Below are positions 1 to 8,387 of a stretch of 20,288 nucleotides of DNA, piece by piece. Under the pieces are notes generated by a model. It did not search any database. It saw only the letters and a list, made by a program, of their open reading frames with translations, and was not told the origin of the DNA. How positions within the stretch are numbered: position 1 is the first letter of the stretch; the number at the start of each line of letters is the position of its first letter. Source of the DNA: Lentisphaeria bacterium (lineage in GTDB: Bacteria > Verrucomicrobiota > Lentisphaeria > Oligosphaerales > Oligosphaeraceae); contig JAEEXV010000137.1 of assembly GCA_016287975.1 (NCBI GenBank), positions 1 to 20,288 on the forward strand, in the 5' to 3' direction. The position numbers and the translations under genes were made by a program.

Positions 1-143
1 GGAAAATCCGGAAAATCCGGAAAATCCGGAAGATCCGGAAGATCCGGAAGATCCGGAAGATCCGGAAGATCCGGAAGATCCGGAAGATCCGGAAAATCCG
101 GAAAATCCGGAAAACCCGGAAAATCCGGAAAACCCGGAAAGCC
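1..143. repeat. 9-bp tandem repeat array (GGAARATCC)
   Basis: Fifteen consecutive 9-bp units, GGAAAATCC or GGAAGATCC with two GGAAAACCC variants, run from position 1 to 135, then a decayed unit to about 143. The variants are grouped: three AAAA units, seven AAGA units, then AAAA and AACC units. This suggests expansion by slippage. The array starts at the window edge, so it may be longer. In frame 1 it reads Gly-Lys/Arg-Ser and is open into the downstream glycosyltransferase, but that protein already starts at a normal Rossmann-fold N-terminus, so I treat the array as intergenic. A second array of the same period lies at 13107-13223. Confidence 0.95.
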
Positions 144-145
144 AA

Positions 146-165
146 CCGGCGGGCAAGCCCGCCGG
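146..165. terminator. GC-rich hairpin, possible terminator
   Basis: A perfect inverted repeat: CCGGCGGG, loop CAAG, CCCGCCGG (8-bp stem). No T-run follows on the plus strand, so it is not a classical intrinsic terminator. It could end a gene lying left of the window, or be a structured element before the glycosyltransferase. Between it and position 235 I see only a GATAAT box at 192-197 (like a -10 element, with no good -35) and a C-rich stretch. Confidence 0.35.
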
Positions 166-234
166 CACACGCCGGGTAAATGCGGGCCCGGGATAATCCG
201 GCCCCCCCCATCCGCCTTCCTGCCACAGACCCCC

Positions 235-1374
235 ATGAAGACCATCCTCTATGCCAGTGAAATCGCGGGCACGCAAGGCGGCATCGAAGAATATGTGCGC
301 AACACCGCCGATGTGCTGCGCGCGGGGGGCTGGCGGGTCGAGCTGCTCTATGCACGGGAGGGGCGCGGCGCCGAGGAGTATCTCGCCCACTTCGACGCGG
401 CCTCCACCGACCCCGCCGCGCTCACGCCCGCGCCCGACCTGGCGATCGCGCACCGCATCTGGGACGGCGAACTCTTCGAGCGGTTTCTCGTGCGCCACGG
501 CTCCCGCGCCGCGCTGGTGGTGCACGACCACCACCTCTACTGCCCGCGCCACCACTACTACACCCCCTTCGGACGCCGCAACTGCCAGCGCGCGTGGTCC
601 TATCTGCGCTGCACCCTCTGCGCCGCCTGCCGACGCCATCCCGACTTCCGCGAGCTCTGCCTGGACTTCCCCCGCCGCTACCGCCTCGCGCACTTCGCGC
701 CGCGCCTCATCGTCCTCTCCGAATTCATGCGCGCGAACCTCGTCCGCAACGGCTTTGCGCAGGAGCGCATCGCCGTCGTCCCGCCCGTCGTGGAAGTCCC
801 CCAGGAGTGCACGGCCCCCGATCCCGCGCGCTTCAAGGGCGGCCGCCCCCGCATCGGCTTCCTCGGGCAGCTGATCCGCGGCAAGGGCGCCGACACCTTC
901 CTCGAAGTCCTCGACCGTTTGCGCCAGCGCGGCCGCGCCTTCGACGCCGTCCTCGCGGGCGCGGGCGAGGACTTCGAGCGCCTCCAGGCCACTGCGGCAC
1001 GCCTGCGCCTCCCCGTCGAAATGCCTGGCTTCGTCTCGCCCGCCCGCCAAATCTACGAGCGCTGCGACCTCATGCTGTTCCCGTTCCGCTGGCAGGAGCC
1101 CTTCGGACTCACTGGCGCCGAGGCCGCCGCCCACGCCGTCCCCGTCGTCGCCTTCGACCGCGGCGGCGTCCGCCAGTGGCTGCGGGACGGCGAGACTGGC
1201 TTCGCAGTGCCTCCCGAGGCGGGGGTCGCGGGCCTTGCCGCCGCCGTCGAGAAGTTGCTGGACGCGCCCGCGCTGTGCGCGCGGACGGGCCTTGCAGCCC
1301 GCGCCTTCGCCGCCCGCTCCTGGAACCCATCCCGTTTCGTCGCCGCCATCGACACCTTGTTGAAAGGAGATTGA
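235..1374 (+). CDS. GT4-family glycosyltransferase (GT-B fold)
   Basis: Probably transfers a sugar from a nucleotide-sugar donor to a glycan or lipid acceptor at the cytoplasmic side of the membrane. The 379 residues fit a GT4 enzyme. The N-terminal Rossmann half starts MKTILYASEIAGTQGGIEEY with the acceptor-side glycine-rich loop. The C-terminal half starts near residue 205 (RIGFLGQLIRGKG). The donor-site EX7E motif is E288-PFGLTGA-E296. A cysteine-rich stretch (C103, C117, C126, C129, C132) sits in the N-terminal half after HDHHLYCPR and may bind metal or form a structural insert. The ATG at 235 begins the first beta strand. No Shine-Dalgarno sequence is visible, although the frame stays open upstream through the repeats. 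The next gene starts one base after the stop, so the two are probably co-transcribed. Acceptor and linkage cannot be inferred. Confidence 0.88.
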   Translation: MKTILYASEIAGTQGGIEEYVRNTADVLRAGGWRVELLYAREGRGAEEYLAHFDAASTDPAALTPAPDLAIAHRIWDGELFERFLVRHGSRAALVVHDHHLYCPRHHYYTPFGRRNCQRAWSYLRCTLCAACRRHPDFRELCLDFPRRYRLAHFAPRLIVLSEFMRANLVRNGFAQERIAVVPPVVEVPQECTAPDPARFKGGRPRIGFLGQLIRGKGADTFLEVLDRLRQRGRAFDAVLAGAGEDFERLQATAARLRLPVEMPGFVSPARQIYERCDLMLFPFRWQEPFGLTGAEAAAHAVPVVAFDRGGVRQWLRDGETGFAVPPEAGVAGLAAAVEKLLDAPALCARTGLAARAFAARSWNPSRFVAAIDTLLKGD

Positions 1375-1375
1375 C

Positions 1376-2671
1376 ATGAAAATCACGGTCAAGAAGGAAA
1401 TCCTCGTCCCTGCCCGAAAGGGCGGTCCCTCCGAGATGCGCTACCAGTATTATGCGGACGCCTCCGACACCCACCGCGTCGAGCGCAAGGTGGTCACCGC
1501 GGAATCGGACTTCCACAACAACGCCTACGCGCGCGAAAGCCTTGACAACGGCAAGACCTGGGGCGAATGGAAAAACGTCTACAAGGACGACTTCGCCGCC
1601 GTCCCAGGCGGCGAGCGCCTGCAGTCGCGGGTGCCCCAGCGCACCTTCGACCCCATTGCGCGCCGCCAGGTCTCCCTGCGCCTCGACCGCCTGTTCGTCA
1701 ACAACCACAAGGAGGCGTACGATCTGCTGTGGAAAGGCGTCGGCGGCCGCTTCTTCGACCACAGTTTCCTCGACGTCTGCGATGAAAACGGAAAGCCCCT
1801 GTACAGCGAGATGCTCCGCTACGAGGACGGCCCCGAGGAGGGCGGGCTGGGCGACCCCGAGTTCCTGAAGCGGAACTGCGGCTATGCGCTGAGCGTGATC
1901 ACGCTGGCGGGCAACGGCGACCTGCTCTTCGCCCTCTCCATCCACATGGGCAAGGCGTGCGAGATGCTCCATCTGGATGTCAACGAGTTCTTCCCCTCCT
2001 GCCCTGAGTTCAGCAGCGGCGTGGTCGTCGTGCGCGGCACCTGGGACTCGAGTGTCGGGCGATACAGGCTCTCCTACTCCACGCCGATCGCCGTCTCCGA
2101 CCTCGACAGCGCGCGCGGCCTCCTCGAACCCACGATCATCGAACTTGCCAGCGGGCGGATCATCGTCGTGATGCGCGGAAGCAGCGGCAACTACGAGCCC
2201 TGGCACACCCGCATGGAGGAGGGGACGCCTGGCGTCAAGTGGATCTCGTGGAGCGACGACGGCGGCAGGACCTTCACGGCGGCGCGGCCATGGCACTTCG
2301 ACAACGGCCTCTTCGTCTATAGTTCAAGTTCGATCTCCTACCTCTTCCAGTCGCTCCGCAACGGGCGCGTCTACTGGGTGGGGAACATCACCGAACCCAC
2401 CATGATCTGGGAGAACTTCCCGCGCTGGCCGCTCTACATCGCCGAGGTCAACGAACGGGGCTTCCTCAAGCACGACACCTTGACCCTCATCGACACCAGG
2501 CAGCCCGGCGAAAGCGTCCACCTCCAGCTTTCCAACTTCCACATGCTCCACGACAGGATCAACCTCGACACGGAACTGTATCTCGCCAAAATCGGCCAGT
2601 TCGCCGACGACAAGGGACGCAACACCTACGAGTGCGACACCTGCCGCTATATCATTGACTGGGAGGATTAG
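1376..2671 (+). CDS. Sialidase-like (BNR/Asp-box) beta-propeller protein
   Basis: 431 residues with two clear Asp-box motifs (S-x-D-x-G-x-T-W/F): SLDNGKTW at 55-62 and SDDGGRTF at 293-300. A typical propeller strand with an arginine, EPTIIELASGRIIVVMRG, lies at 251-268. This matches the exo-alpha-sialidase-like superfamily, whose members hydrolyse sialic acids or other acidic sugars; many PVC members have unknown substrates. There is no signal peptide, so a cytoplasmic site is likely. I could not find the full sialidase Arg triad, Asp, and Tyr/Glu set by eye, so activity is uncertain. A good Shine-Dalgarno (AAAGGAGA, 1363-1370) precedes the ATG by 5 bases, and the stop of the glycosyltransferase is one base upstream. 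The C-terminus has a small Cys pair (CDTC). Confidence 0.75.
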   Translation: MKITVKKEILVPARKGGPSEMRYQYYADASDTHRVERKVVTAESDFHNNAYARESLDNGKTWGEWKNVYKDDFAAVPGGERLQSRVPQRTFDPIARRQVSLRLDRLFVNNHKEAYDLLWKGVGGRFFDHSFLDVCDENGKPLYSEMLRYEDGPEEGGLGDPEFLKRNCGYALSVITLAGNGDLLFALSIHMGKACEMLHLDVNEFFPSCPEFSSGVVVVRGTWDSSVGRYRLSYSTPIAVSDLDSARGLLEPTIIELASGRIIVVMRGSSGNYEPWHTRMEEGTPGVKWISWSDDGGRTFTAARPWHFDNGLFVYSSSSISYLFQSLRNGRVYWVGNITEPTMIWENFPRWPLYIAEVNERGFLKHDTLTLIDTRQPGESVHLQLSNFHMLHDRINLDTELYLAKIGQFADDKGRNTYECDTCRYIIDWED

Positions 2672-2680
2672 GCGCTGCAC

Positions 2681-2706
2681 GGCATGACGGTTTCCGCCGT
2701 CATGCC
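2681..2706. terminator. Bidirectional hairpin between convergent genes
   Basis: Perfect inverted repeat: GGCATGACGG (2681-2690), loop TTTCCG, CCGTCATGCC (2697-2706). It lies between the plus-strand sialidase-like gene and the minus-strand GH42-like gene, and overlaps the stop codon of the latter. Neither side has a long T-run. Position between convergent genes and perfect 10-bp arms argue for a shared terminator or RNA 3'-end stabiliser. Confidence 0.6.
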
Positions 2707-4712
2707 AACGCGATGGTCGCAAAGCCCGCGAAGGCCCCTGCGGGAATCGTGAGCGCCGTGCCATCCACGTCGGAGTGCAGTTCCACAGCAACGCATTCGT
2801 CCGGACGCTCCGGAGTGTAGAGGTGGGCCTGGGTGAAACCGGTGTCGCGCAGGCGGACTGTGAAGGACTGGCTGTTGGGGGCGTCGCCCTCGCGGAAGTG
2901 CGGGATGGGGTCGTGGTGTGTAACGGCGGCGCCGCCCTCCGCAAGCAGTCCGTCCCAATGCAGCAGATGCAGAATCCTGCGTGTGGGTTCGCCATCAGGC
3001 GCAAAGAGCGTCGCGAGATATTCGTCGGGGCACTCGGCTATCTGCGGGGGTTGCGGGAGATGCTTGAGAAGCAGCTCCCCGTATTCGCGGCGGAGGCGCA
3101 GGACGTGGTATGGCGGGGCTGTCGCCGCAGGCGGTGTGGCACCTGCGTACATCCTGGGCTGGATGGCGTTGCACTGGAAGAACTGCGGTTCGAACGACGG
3201 GCAGAGGCGGCAGGTGCCGGGATCCGCGAGAATCTCGTCGCGGCCGGGCGTTGTCCCGTGCACGGCGAAGTCGCCGAAGATGAGTAGCCGGCCGCCTTGG
3301 CGCAAATGGTGGCGCAATTTTCCGGCGAGCTCCGGCGACACGCGCGTGATGCCCACGGCGATAATGCACGGGCGCACCGCAAAGGCCTCCGGCGTCTCGT
3401 CCTCGCTGATGGCATCGACGCCGAGGTGCGAGAAATAGGCCGCCTGCATCACGCCGCGGAGGGGATGCGACGAGGCCACAAGGGAGTTCGGCGCGTAGTC
3501 CAGGCTCTCGCGGGAGACGAGGAACGCCACATCCGCGCATTTGCGGGGATGGCGGAAGAGGTCGGGATGCGCGTTCGCGAAGGCGTTGAAGCGGCGATCC
3601 TCGTCGGTTTCAAGGTTCGTGCCCTCGGGGCAGAGGAACGGCAGCTGTCCCCAGGAGGTCGCCAACGCCCATGACAGATAGTATTGGTCGAAGCGGTCGG
3701 GATAGCACAACGACATCGACGGCGCGTTCGTGCGCTCGCCAAACGAGTACAGCAGCGCCGCCTCGCAGAACCAGACTGGCCAACTGTAGCGGATGATGTG
3801 CGAAAACTGGTTCTCCTGGAAGAGGTGCGCCCATTCGCCGAGGCAGGCGGTAAAGGTATTCGCGGTAGGATCGCCGAACAACAGCGTGGAACGGTAGTTG
3901 GGACGGTGCGTCTCCAGGCCGAGCCGCCGGTATTCCGCCGTCAGCGCCACCTGCCAGTCGCAGGTTGAGCGCCCCCGGAAGCGCAGCCACTCCACGAAGG
4001 CGGGGTCGTCATAGTGCCCGAAGAACTCCCCCCAGCGTTCCGGCGGGGGCAGTTCCAGCCCCGTCTCGCGCCGAAAGCGTTCCTGGCAATGCACGCAGGT
4101 GCACGCATTCCCTGCGCCGAAATACTGGATGTCGTCCGCGAGCATGCAGTCGATGCCGGTTTTCTTGAGTTCGCCGAGATAGGCGAGATAGAGGCGGCGG
4201 TAGTCGGGATTGTTGTAGCAGAACGCGCGCCCCAGATAGCCGGTCTCGGCGGGCTTCCCGGTGCGCCCGTCCACCTGCCAAAGGCTCTCGATGGGCACTC
4301 CCCCCCAGTTGCGCCCCGGACGCTCCAGATAGGCGCGCAACTCGTCCGCCCACTTCATCGAGCTGTTGTGTCCCCGGAAATACCCCCGGAAACGCTCCCA
4401 CTCCTCCTCGTTCTGTGGCAGATAGGTCAGCGAGCCGCTGCAGTGCTCGACGACGCGGATGCCGTGGCGGTGGCAGGCGCAACAGAGCCGCGTGAGCGCG
4501 CGCAGGATGGCGTCGTGCCACGGCAGATACGTCATCCGGAAGTGGGTGGAGCTGAAGGTCATCGCATAGGTGATGCCGGCGTCGGCCAGCGCCTTCGCCT
4601 TGGCGTCGAATTCCGCCTCGCCCCAGCGAAAGATCTCCGCCTCGTTGTACCAGAAGAAAGTGAACTTGTCGCCCCACATTCGGCGGCATTCGTCATCGGA
4701 GAATCGGAACAT
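2700..4712 (-). CDS. Putative GH42-like glycoside hydrolase (clan GH-A), cytoplasmic
   Basis: 670 residues. The N-terminal half looks like a TIM barrel. LADDIQY (191-197) sits where GH42 beta-galactosidases carry N-E-Y with the acid/base glutamate. It is followed by C204-x-C206-x2-C209-x3-F, the spacing of the GH42 zinc-cysteine cluster. Residues 393-485 (ADVAFLVS to RLLIFGDFAV) resemble the Rossmann/GATase-like trimerisation domain that follows the barrel in GH42. The rest is probably a beta-sandwich. No signal peptide. The acid/base position appears to be Asp rather than Glu, so this is a divergent member and the substrate is unknown. ATG at 4712 is chosen over an in-frame ATG at 4679 because a strong promoter ends just before it (see 4718-4745). 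No Shine-Dalgarno is present, consistent with a leaderless mRNA. Confidence 0.65.
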   Translation of the reverse strand: MFRFSDDECRRMWGDKFTFFWYNEAEIFRWGEAEFDAKAKALADAGITYAMTFSSTHFRMTYLPWHDAILRALTRLCCACHRHGIRVVEHCSGSLTYLPQNEEEWERFRGYFRGHNSSMKWADELRAYLERPGRNWGGVPIESLWQVDGRTGKPAETGYLGRAFCYNNPDYRRLYLAYLGELKKTGIDCMLADDIQYFGAGNACTCVHCQERFRRETGLELPPPERWGEFFGHYDDPAFVEWLRFRGRSTCDWQVALTAEYRRLGLETHRPNYRSTLLFGDPTANTFTACLGEWAHLFQENQFSHIIRYSWPVWFCEAALLYSFGERTNAPSMSLCYPDRFDQYYLSWALATSWGQLPFLCPEGTNLETDEDRRFNAFANAHPDLFRHPRKCADVAFLVSRESLDYAPNSLVASSHPLRGVMQAAYFSHLGVDAISEDETPEAFAVRPCIIAVGITRVSPELAGKLRHHLRQGGRLLIFGDFAVHGTTPGRDEILADPGTCRLCPSFEPQFFQCNAIQPRMYAGATPPAATAPPYHVLRLRREYGELLLKHLPQPPQIAECPDEYLATLFAPDGEPTRRILHLLHWDGLLAEGGAAVTHHDPIPHFREGDAPNSQSFTVRLRDTGFTQAHLYTPERPDECVAVELHSDVDGTALTIPAGAFAGFATIALA

Positions 4713-4717
4713 GGCGG

Positions 4718-4745
4718 ATTATGCGGATGGGAGAGGTGATTTCAA
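4718..4745 (-). promoter_or_regulatory. Sigma70-like promoter of the GH42-like gene, probably leaderless
   Basis: On the minus strand, TTGAAA (4745-4740) and CATAAT (4723-4718) are separated by 16 bases; each matches the consensus at 5 of 6 bases. The -10 box ends 5 bases before the ATG at 4712, so transcription would start at or within a base or two of the start codon. This fits the missing Shine-Dalgarno sequence. Confidence 0.55.
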
Positions 4746-4763
4746 AGTTCGCAAGGGGGATGC

Positions 4764-4780
4764 GGGGGGCATTGCCCCCC
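4764..4780. terminator. G/C hairpin between two minus-strand genes
   Basis: GGGGGGC, loop ATT, GCCCCCC: a perfect 7-bp stem in the 149-base gap downstream of the secreted GH-like gene and upstream of the promoter at 4718-4745. It could stop or weaken read-through from the regulator operon. No T-run follows on the minus strand. Confidence 0.35.
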
Positions 4781-4861
4781 CCGTTGTTTGCATGCGTGGC
4801 TCAACACTCGGCCCCCTTCACGCCACTCCGGCAAGCGGGAAGCCGAACATTCCCCGCCAAG

Positions 4862-7660
4862 TCACGGCGCCACGTAGAATGCGGCGATGTCGCCGGGCGG
4901 CAGAGTGACGGTCACGGGGTTCGTCGCCGTCTTCCCGGTCAACACGTCCGCGAAGGCCTTGGCGCCAGGCAGGCCGCAGGTGATGGCGCGGGCCTTGTTG
5001 CTCCCGTTCATCAGGAGCAACAGCTGGCCGCCACGTCCGTCGGCCAAAAGCGCGGCCTCGGCCTCGCCGCCGCCCTGGAGCTGCAGCCGCTCGACATGGT
5101 TCTCACTGCGGAGGAAGCACTCCTCATGCGCGGCAACCACCTTCGTGACCTTCGCCAGCGCCGAGAAACTGCGCCCGTCCATGGTGGGATAGTAGTAGAG
5201 CAGGATGCCAGCGGAAGCGTCGCTCATGCGCCGCATCAGCTGCGCTGCCGTGAACGCGCGCGGCGGGAAGCGCTCCGTGAAGCGGTACGGGTGGACGATT
5301 GCACCAAGGATGATCGGGGTGTTCGGCAGCGCCGCGCGCGTCGCCGCCAGCGTCACCGGATTGCGCCCGTAGCCGGCGGAGGCGATGTCGATCTTCCCAT
5401 CGAGTTTGCGCCAGTCGATGCCGTAGATGCGGTGCGTGTCGTCGCACTGGTATCCCGAGTAGACCGTGAAGACGACGCCGGGGAGCACCTCGTGGATGGC
5501 GTCGCGCAGCAGCCCCGCGATGTCTGCCTGGCGCTGGGTCATGAAGTCGATCCACGCCTTGCCGTGCAGACGCTGCAGGTCGGCGGGATTGGGCGGCGCG
5601 GGCAGTTTCGCGGCGGCCGCGAAGTCGGCGAGGCAGCGCGGACAGTAGCAGGTGATTTCGGTATCCCCGAAGACGCCCGACTCGAAGTCCCAGTTGATCT
5701 CCTCGCAGTAACCGCGCTTCGCATGAAAGGCCGGCAGCATCCGCTTCACTTCCGCGCGGAAGTCCGCCTGCGCCAGCATCTCATGGGGGCAGACCATTAG
5801 CGAATCCGCCTTGCCCGTGGAGGTGATGCGCTGGCGCTCCGGATGCGCGGCCGTATAGTCCGCCAAACTGAAGTTCCACGACTTGAAGTTGATGCAGAAA
5901 AACTTCCGTACATTGCGCCCGGAATCCAGCAGGTGCGGCAGCTGCGTCACGCCCGCTCCCGTCATGTAGTCGATGTAGTGGCAGTACAGGTCGTGGCGGT
6001 CCAGCGACGAAAGCCATCCGCACCACAGCTGAACGTTGATTTTCTTGGCTTTTCCACCGCGCGCGGGCGGCAGATAGCGCACCTCGATGGTCTGCGGGAC
6101 CTCCAGCACGCCCGCCTCGTCGCTCGACACCCAGAAGCGCAGCGGCCCGCCCTTCCCCGGGGCCTTCTCGCCGATGCCCAGCACCAGCGCGACGTACTCA
6201 TGGCCCTGCGGCGTCTCAACCCATTTGATCGAGCGCTTCAGCGCAACCTTCCAGCGGCGCCCGCCCGGCAACGCGGTCACCTCGACGGGATTGAGCTTGT
6301 AGTAGCCGCTCGCCCCCAGAAGCGTCATCCCCTCCGGCAACTCCACAGTCCACGCGTAGTCGGAGACGCTCTTCCCGGGGATGCCGTGCGGCGCCAGCAG
6401 CAGCTGCTGGATGCCGCCGCGATTCACCCACAGCCCCTCGTCATGCCAGTTCGGCCAGGCCGACGAGATGCCGCACGCCAGCGTCAGCGCGTGCGTGCCG
6501 TCCTCCAACGTCTTCCAGCCCTCCGGGAAGGGCACCGGCAGACCGCCTGCGCGGAGGCGCACGCCGCTGGCATCGCCCTTCACACGCAGCTCATTGAGAC
6601 CGCTGCTCAGCACCGTCTTCTGGCGAGCGGCGCGGCCGTTGACCGACAGGCTCGCCCCCTTCAACTCCGCCTCCAGCAATAGCGCGCTCGCGGCCAGGGC
6701 GTAGTCCGGCGACCGGAAATACTCCGCGAAGTCGGCGGCGCCGACGACGCTCCAATGGAACGCGAAGCGCCCCTGACCCTGCAACTGGAAGGGCAGCGCA
6801 CCCTCGCCCGCGGCGGGAAGCACCTTCCGGAAACGCTGCGCGGCCTCCCCCGAGAAGCCGACCGAGGCCTCGACGCTGGCGGCGATGCCGCCCGCGCACC
6901 GGAACTCCATCGCGTTGTCGCCGGGGCGGAACTCCGGCCACCCCTTGAGCGCCACGCCGGGCACCGCCCCCGCGAACCGCAGCGCCGAGAACTCGCCCGG
7001 CAGATGGATGCCCGCCGCAATTGGCTGCCACGCGCTGGCCTCCTTCGACGGTTTCTCAAAGCGCGCGGCCTTGAAGCCCCACACCCCGTTGCCGCAGCCG
7101 CCCAAGCTCTTCCACGGAATCGCCAACTCAACCGTCCACATCCCCTCCCCGGAATCGGTGACGACGACCGCCGCCTTCGCACCCGATTCCCAGCTGGGAT
7201 CGCGCTTTCCCCACATGTCGTCCGCGTTCGGGGCAATGCTATCCTTGAATGCACCGCTCGCACCGACAATCACATCGTAGACGCGCTTCGGCTGCGCCGG
7301 ATTCACCAGCAACAGTTCGACGCTGTCGTCCTTGTAGAGCGCATCCGAATCATGCTCCTTGCACGACCTCCGGAACGCATGCAGGCGGTTCTCGAGGGGA
7401 TTCAGCGCCCGCTCGCGGCACAGAAAGCCGAAATAGAGCGCCTCGTCATCCCACAGGATCCGCAGTTCGGTCTGTTCCGCCGCCGGACGCCCGGCCTTCT
7501 GCTGCAGAAACGGCGTCAGCGGAATTGCCACCGCCCAGGCGGCGTCATCCAGCTTGCCGTCCACCACGGGCGTCCCCCGCCCCGCCGTCACGCTTCCGGC
7601 ATGCGGGGCCGCGAAGGCCGCGCAGCAGCACAACACAAGGAAACAAGCGAATGCGCGCAT
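4862..7660 (-). CDS. Secreted CBM9-like plus GH42-like TIM-barrel protein
   Basis: 932 residues from the ATG at 7660, which begins a signal peptide (MRAFACFLVLCCCAAFAA, cut near residue 18) and has a G-rich Shine-Dalgarno a few bases upstream. An in-frame alternative at 7690 would add ten residues before the signal and overlap the upstream gene, so I reject it. Residues about 24-230 match a CBM9/DOMON-like carbohydrate-binding domain (PVVDGKLDDAAW; WDDEALYFGF; VELAIPW). Residues about 240-535 look all-beta. Residues about 541-840 look like a TIM barrel with WDFES (657-661) just before C671-x-C673-x2-C676-x3-F680, the GH42-type zinc-cysteine spacing shared with the gene at 2700-4712. A beta domain ends the protein. 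Likely a periplasmic or surface glycan-degrading enzyme of unknown substrate. It lies 10 bases after the pseudopilin-like gene, in the LacI-led operon. Confidence 0.68.
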   Translation of the reverse strand: MRAFACFLVLCCCAAFAAPHAGSVTAGRGTPVVDGKLDDAAWAVAIPLTPFLQQKAGRPAAEQTELRILWDDEALYFGFLCRERALNPLENRLHAFRRSCKEHDSDALYKDDSVELLLVNPAQPKRVYDVIVGASGAFKDSIAPNADDMWGKRDPSWESGAKAAVVVTDSGEGMWTVELAIPWKSLGGCGNGVWGFKAARFEKPSKEASAWQPIAAGIHLPGEFSALRFAGAVPGVALKGWPEFRPGDNAMEFRCAGGIAASVEASVGFSGEAAQRFRKVLPAAGEGALPFQLQGQGRFAFHWSVVGAADFAEYFRSPDYALAASALLLEAELKGASLSVNGRAARQKTVLSSGLNELRVKGDASGVRLRAGGLPVPFPEGWKTLEDGTHALTLACGISSAWPNWHDEGLWVNRGGIQQLLLAPHGIPGKSVSDYAWTVELPEGMTLLGASGYYKLNPVEVTALPGGRRWKVALKRSIKWVETPQGHEYVALVLGIGEKAPGKGGPLRFWVSSDEAGVLEVPQTIEVRYLPPARGGKAKKINVQLWCGWLSSLDRHDLYCHYIDYMTGAGVTQLPHLLDSGRNVRKFFCINFKSWNFSLADYTAAHPERQRITSTGKADSLMVCPHEMLAQADFRAEVKRMLPAFHAKRGYCEEINWDFESGVFGDTEITCYCPRCLADFAAAAKLPAPPNPADLQRLHGKAWIDFMTQRQADIAGLLRDAIHEVLPGVVFTVYSGYQCDDTHRIYGIDWRKLDGKIDIASAGYGRNPVTLAATRAALPNTPIILGAIVHPYRFTERFPPRAFTAAQLMRRMSDASAGILLYYYPTMDGRSFSALAKVTKVVAAHEECFLRSENHVERLQLQGGGEAEAALLADGRGGQLLLLMNGSNKARAITCGLPGAKAFADVLTGKTATNPVTVTLPPGDIAAFYVAP

Positions 7661-7670
7661 GGTGCCCCCC

Positions 7671-8366
<696 letters not shown>

Positions 8367-8374
8367 GCGGGGCT

Positions 8375-8382
8375 CCTCCTTT
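8375..8382 (-). promoter_or_regulatory. Strong Shine-Dalgarno of the pseudopilin-like gene
   Basis: AAAGGAGG on the minus strand, 8 bases before the ATG at 8366, inside the 21-base gap after the regulator. It is the best ribosome site in the window; most other genes here have weak or none. This suggests high translation of the pseudopilin-like protein relative to the regulator. Confidence 0.8.
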
Positions 8383-8387
8383 GTGGG

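Noticed and set aside
1..143. CRISPR array
   Set aside because: Units are 9 bp and contiguous, with no spacers, and no cas genes are present. The same holds for 13107-13223.
1..234. Gly-Lys/Arg-Ser repeat read in frame with the glycosyltransferase, as a collagen-like N-terminal domain
   Set aside because: The frame is open, but no start codon is visible upstream and the GT4 protein begins normally at 235. The 99 bases between repeat and ATG look non-coding and contain a hairpin.
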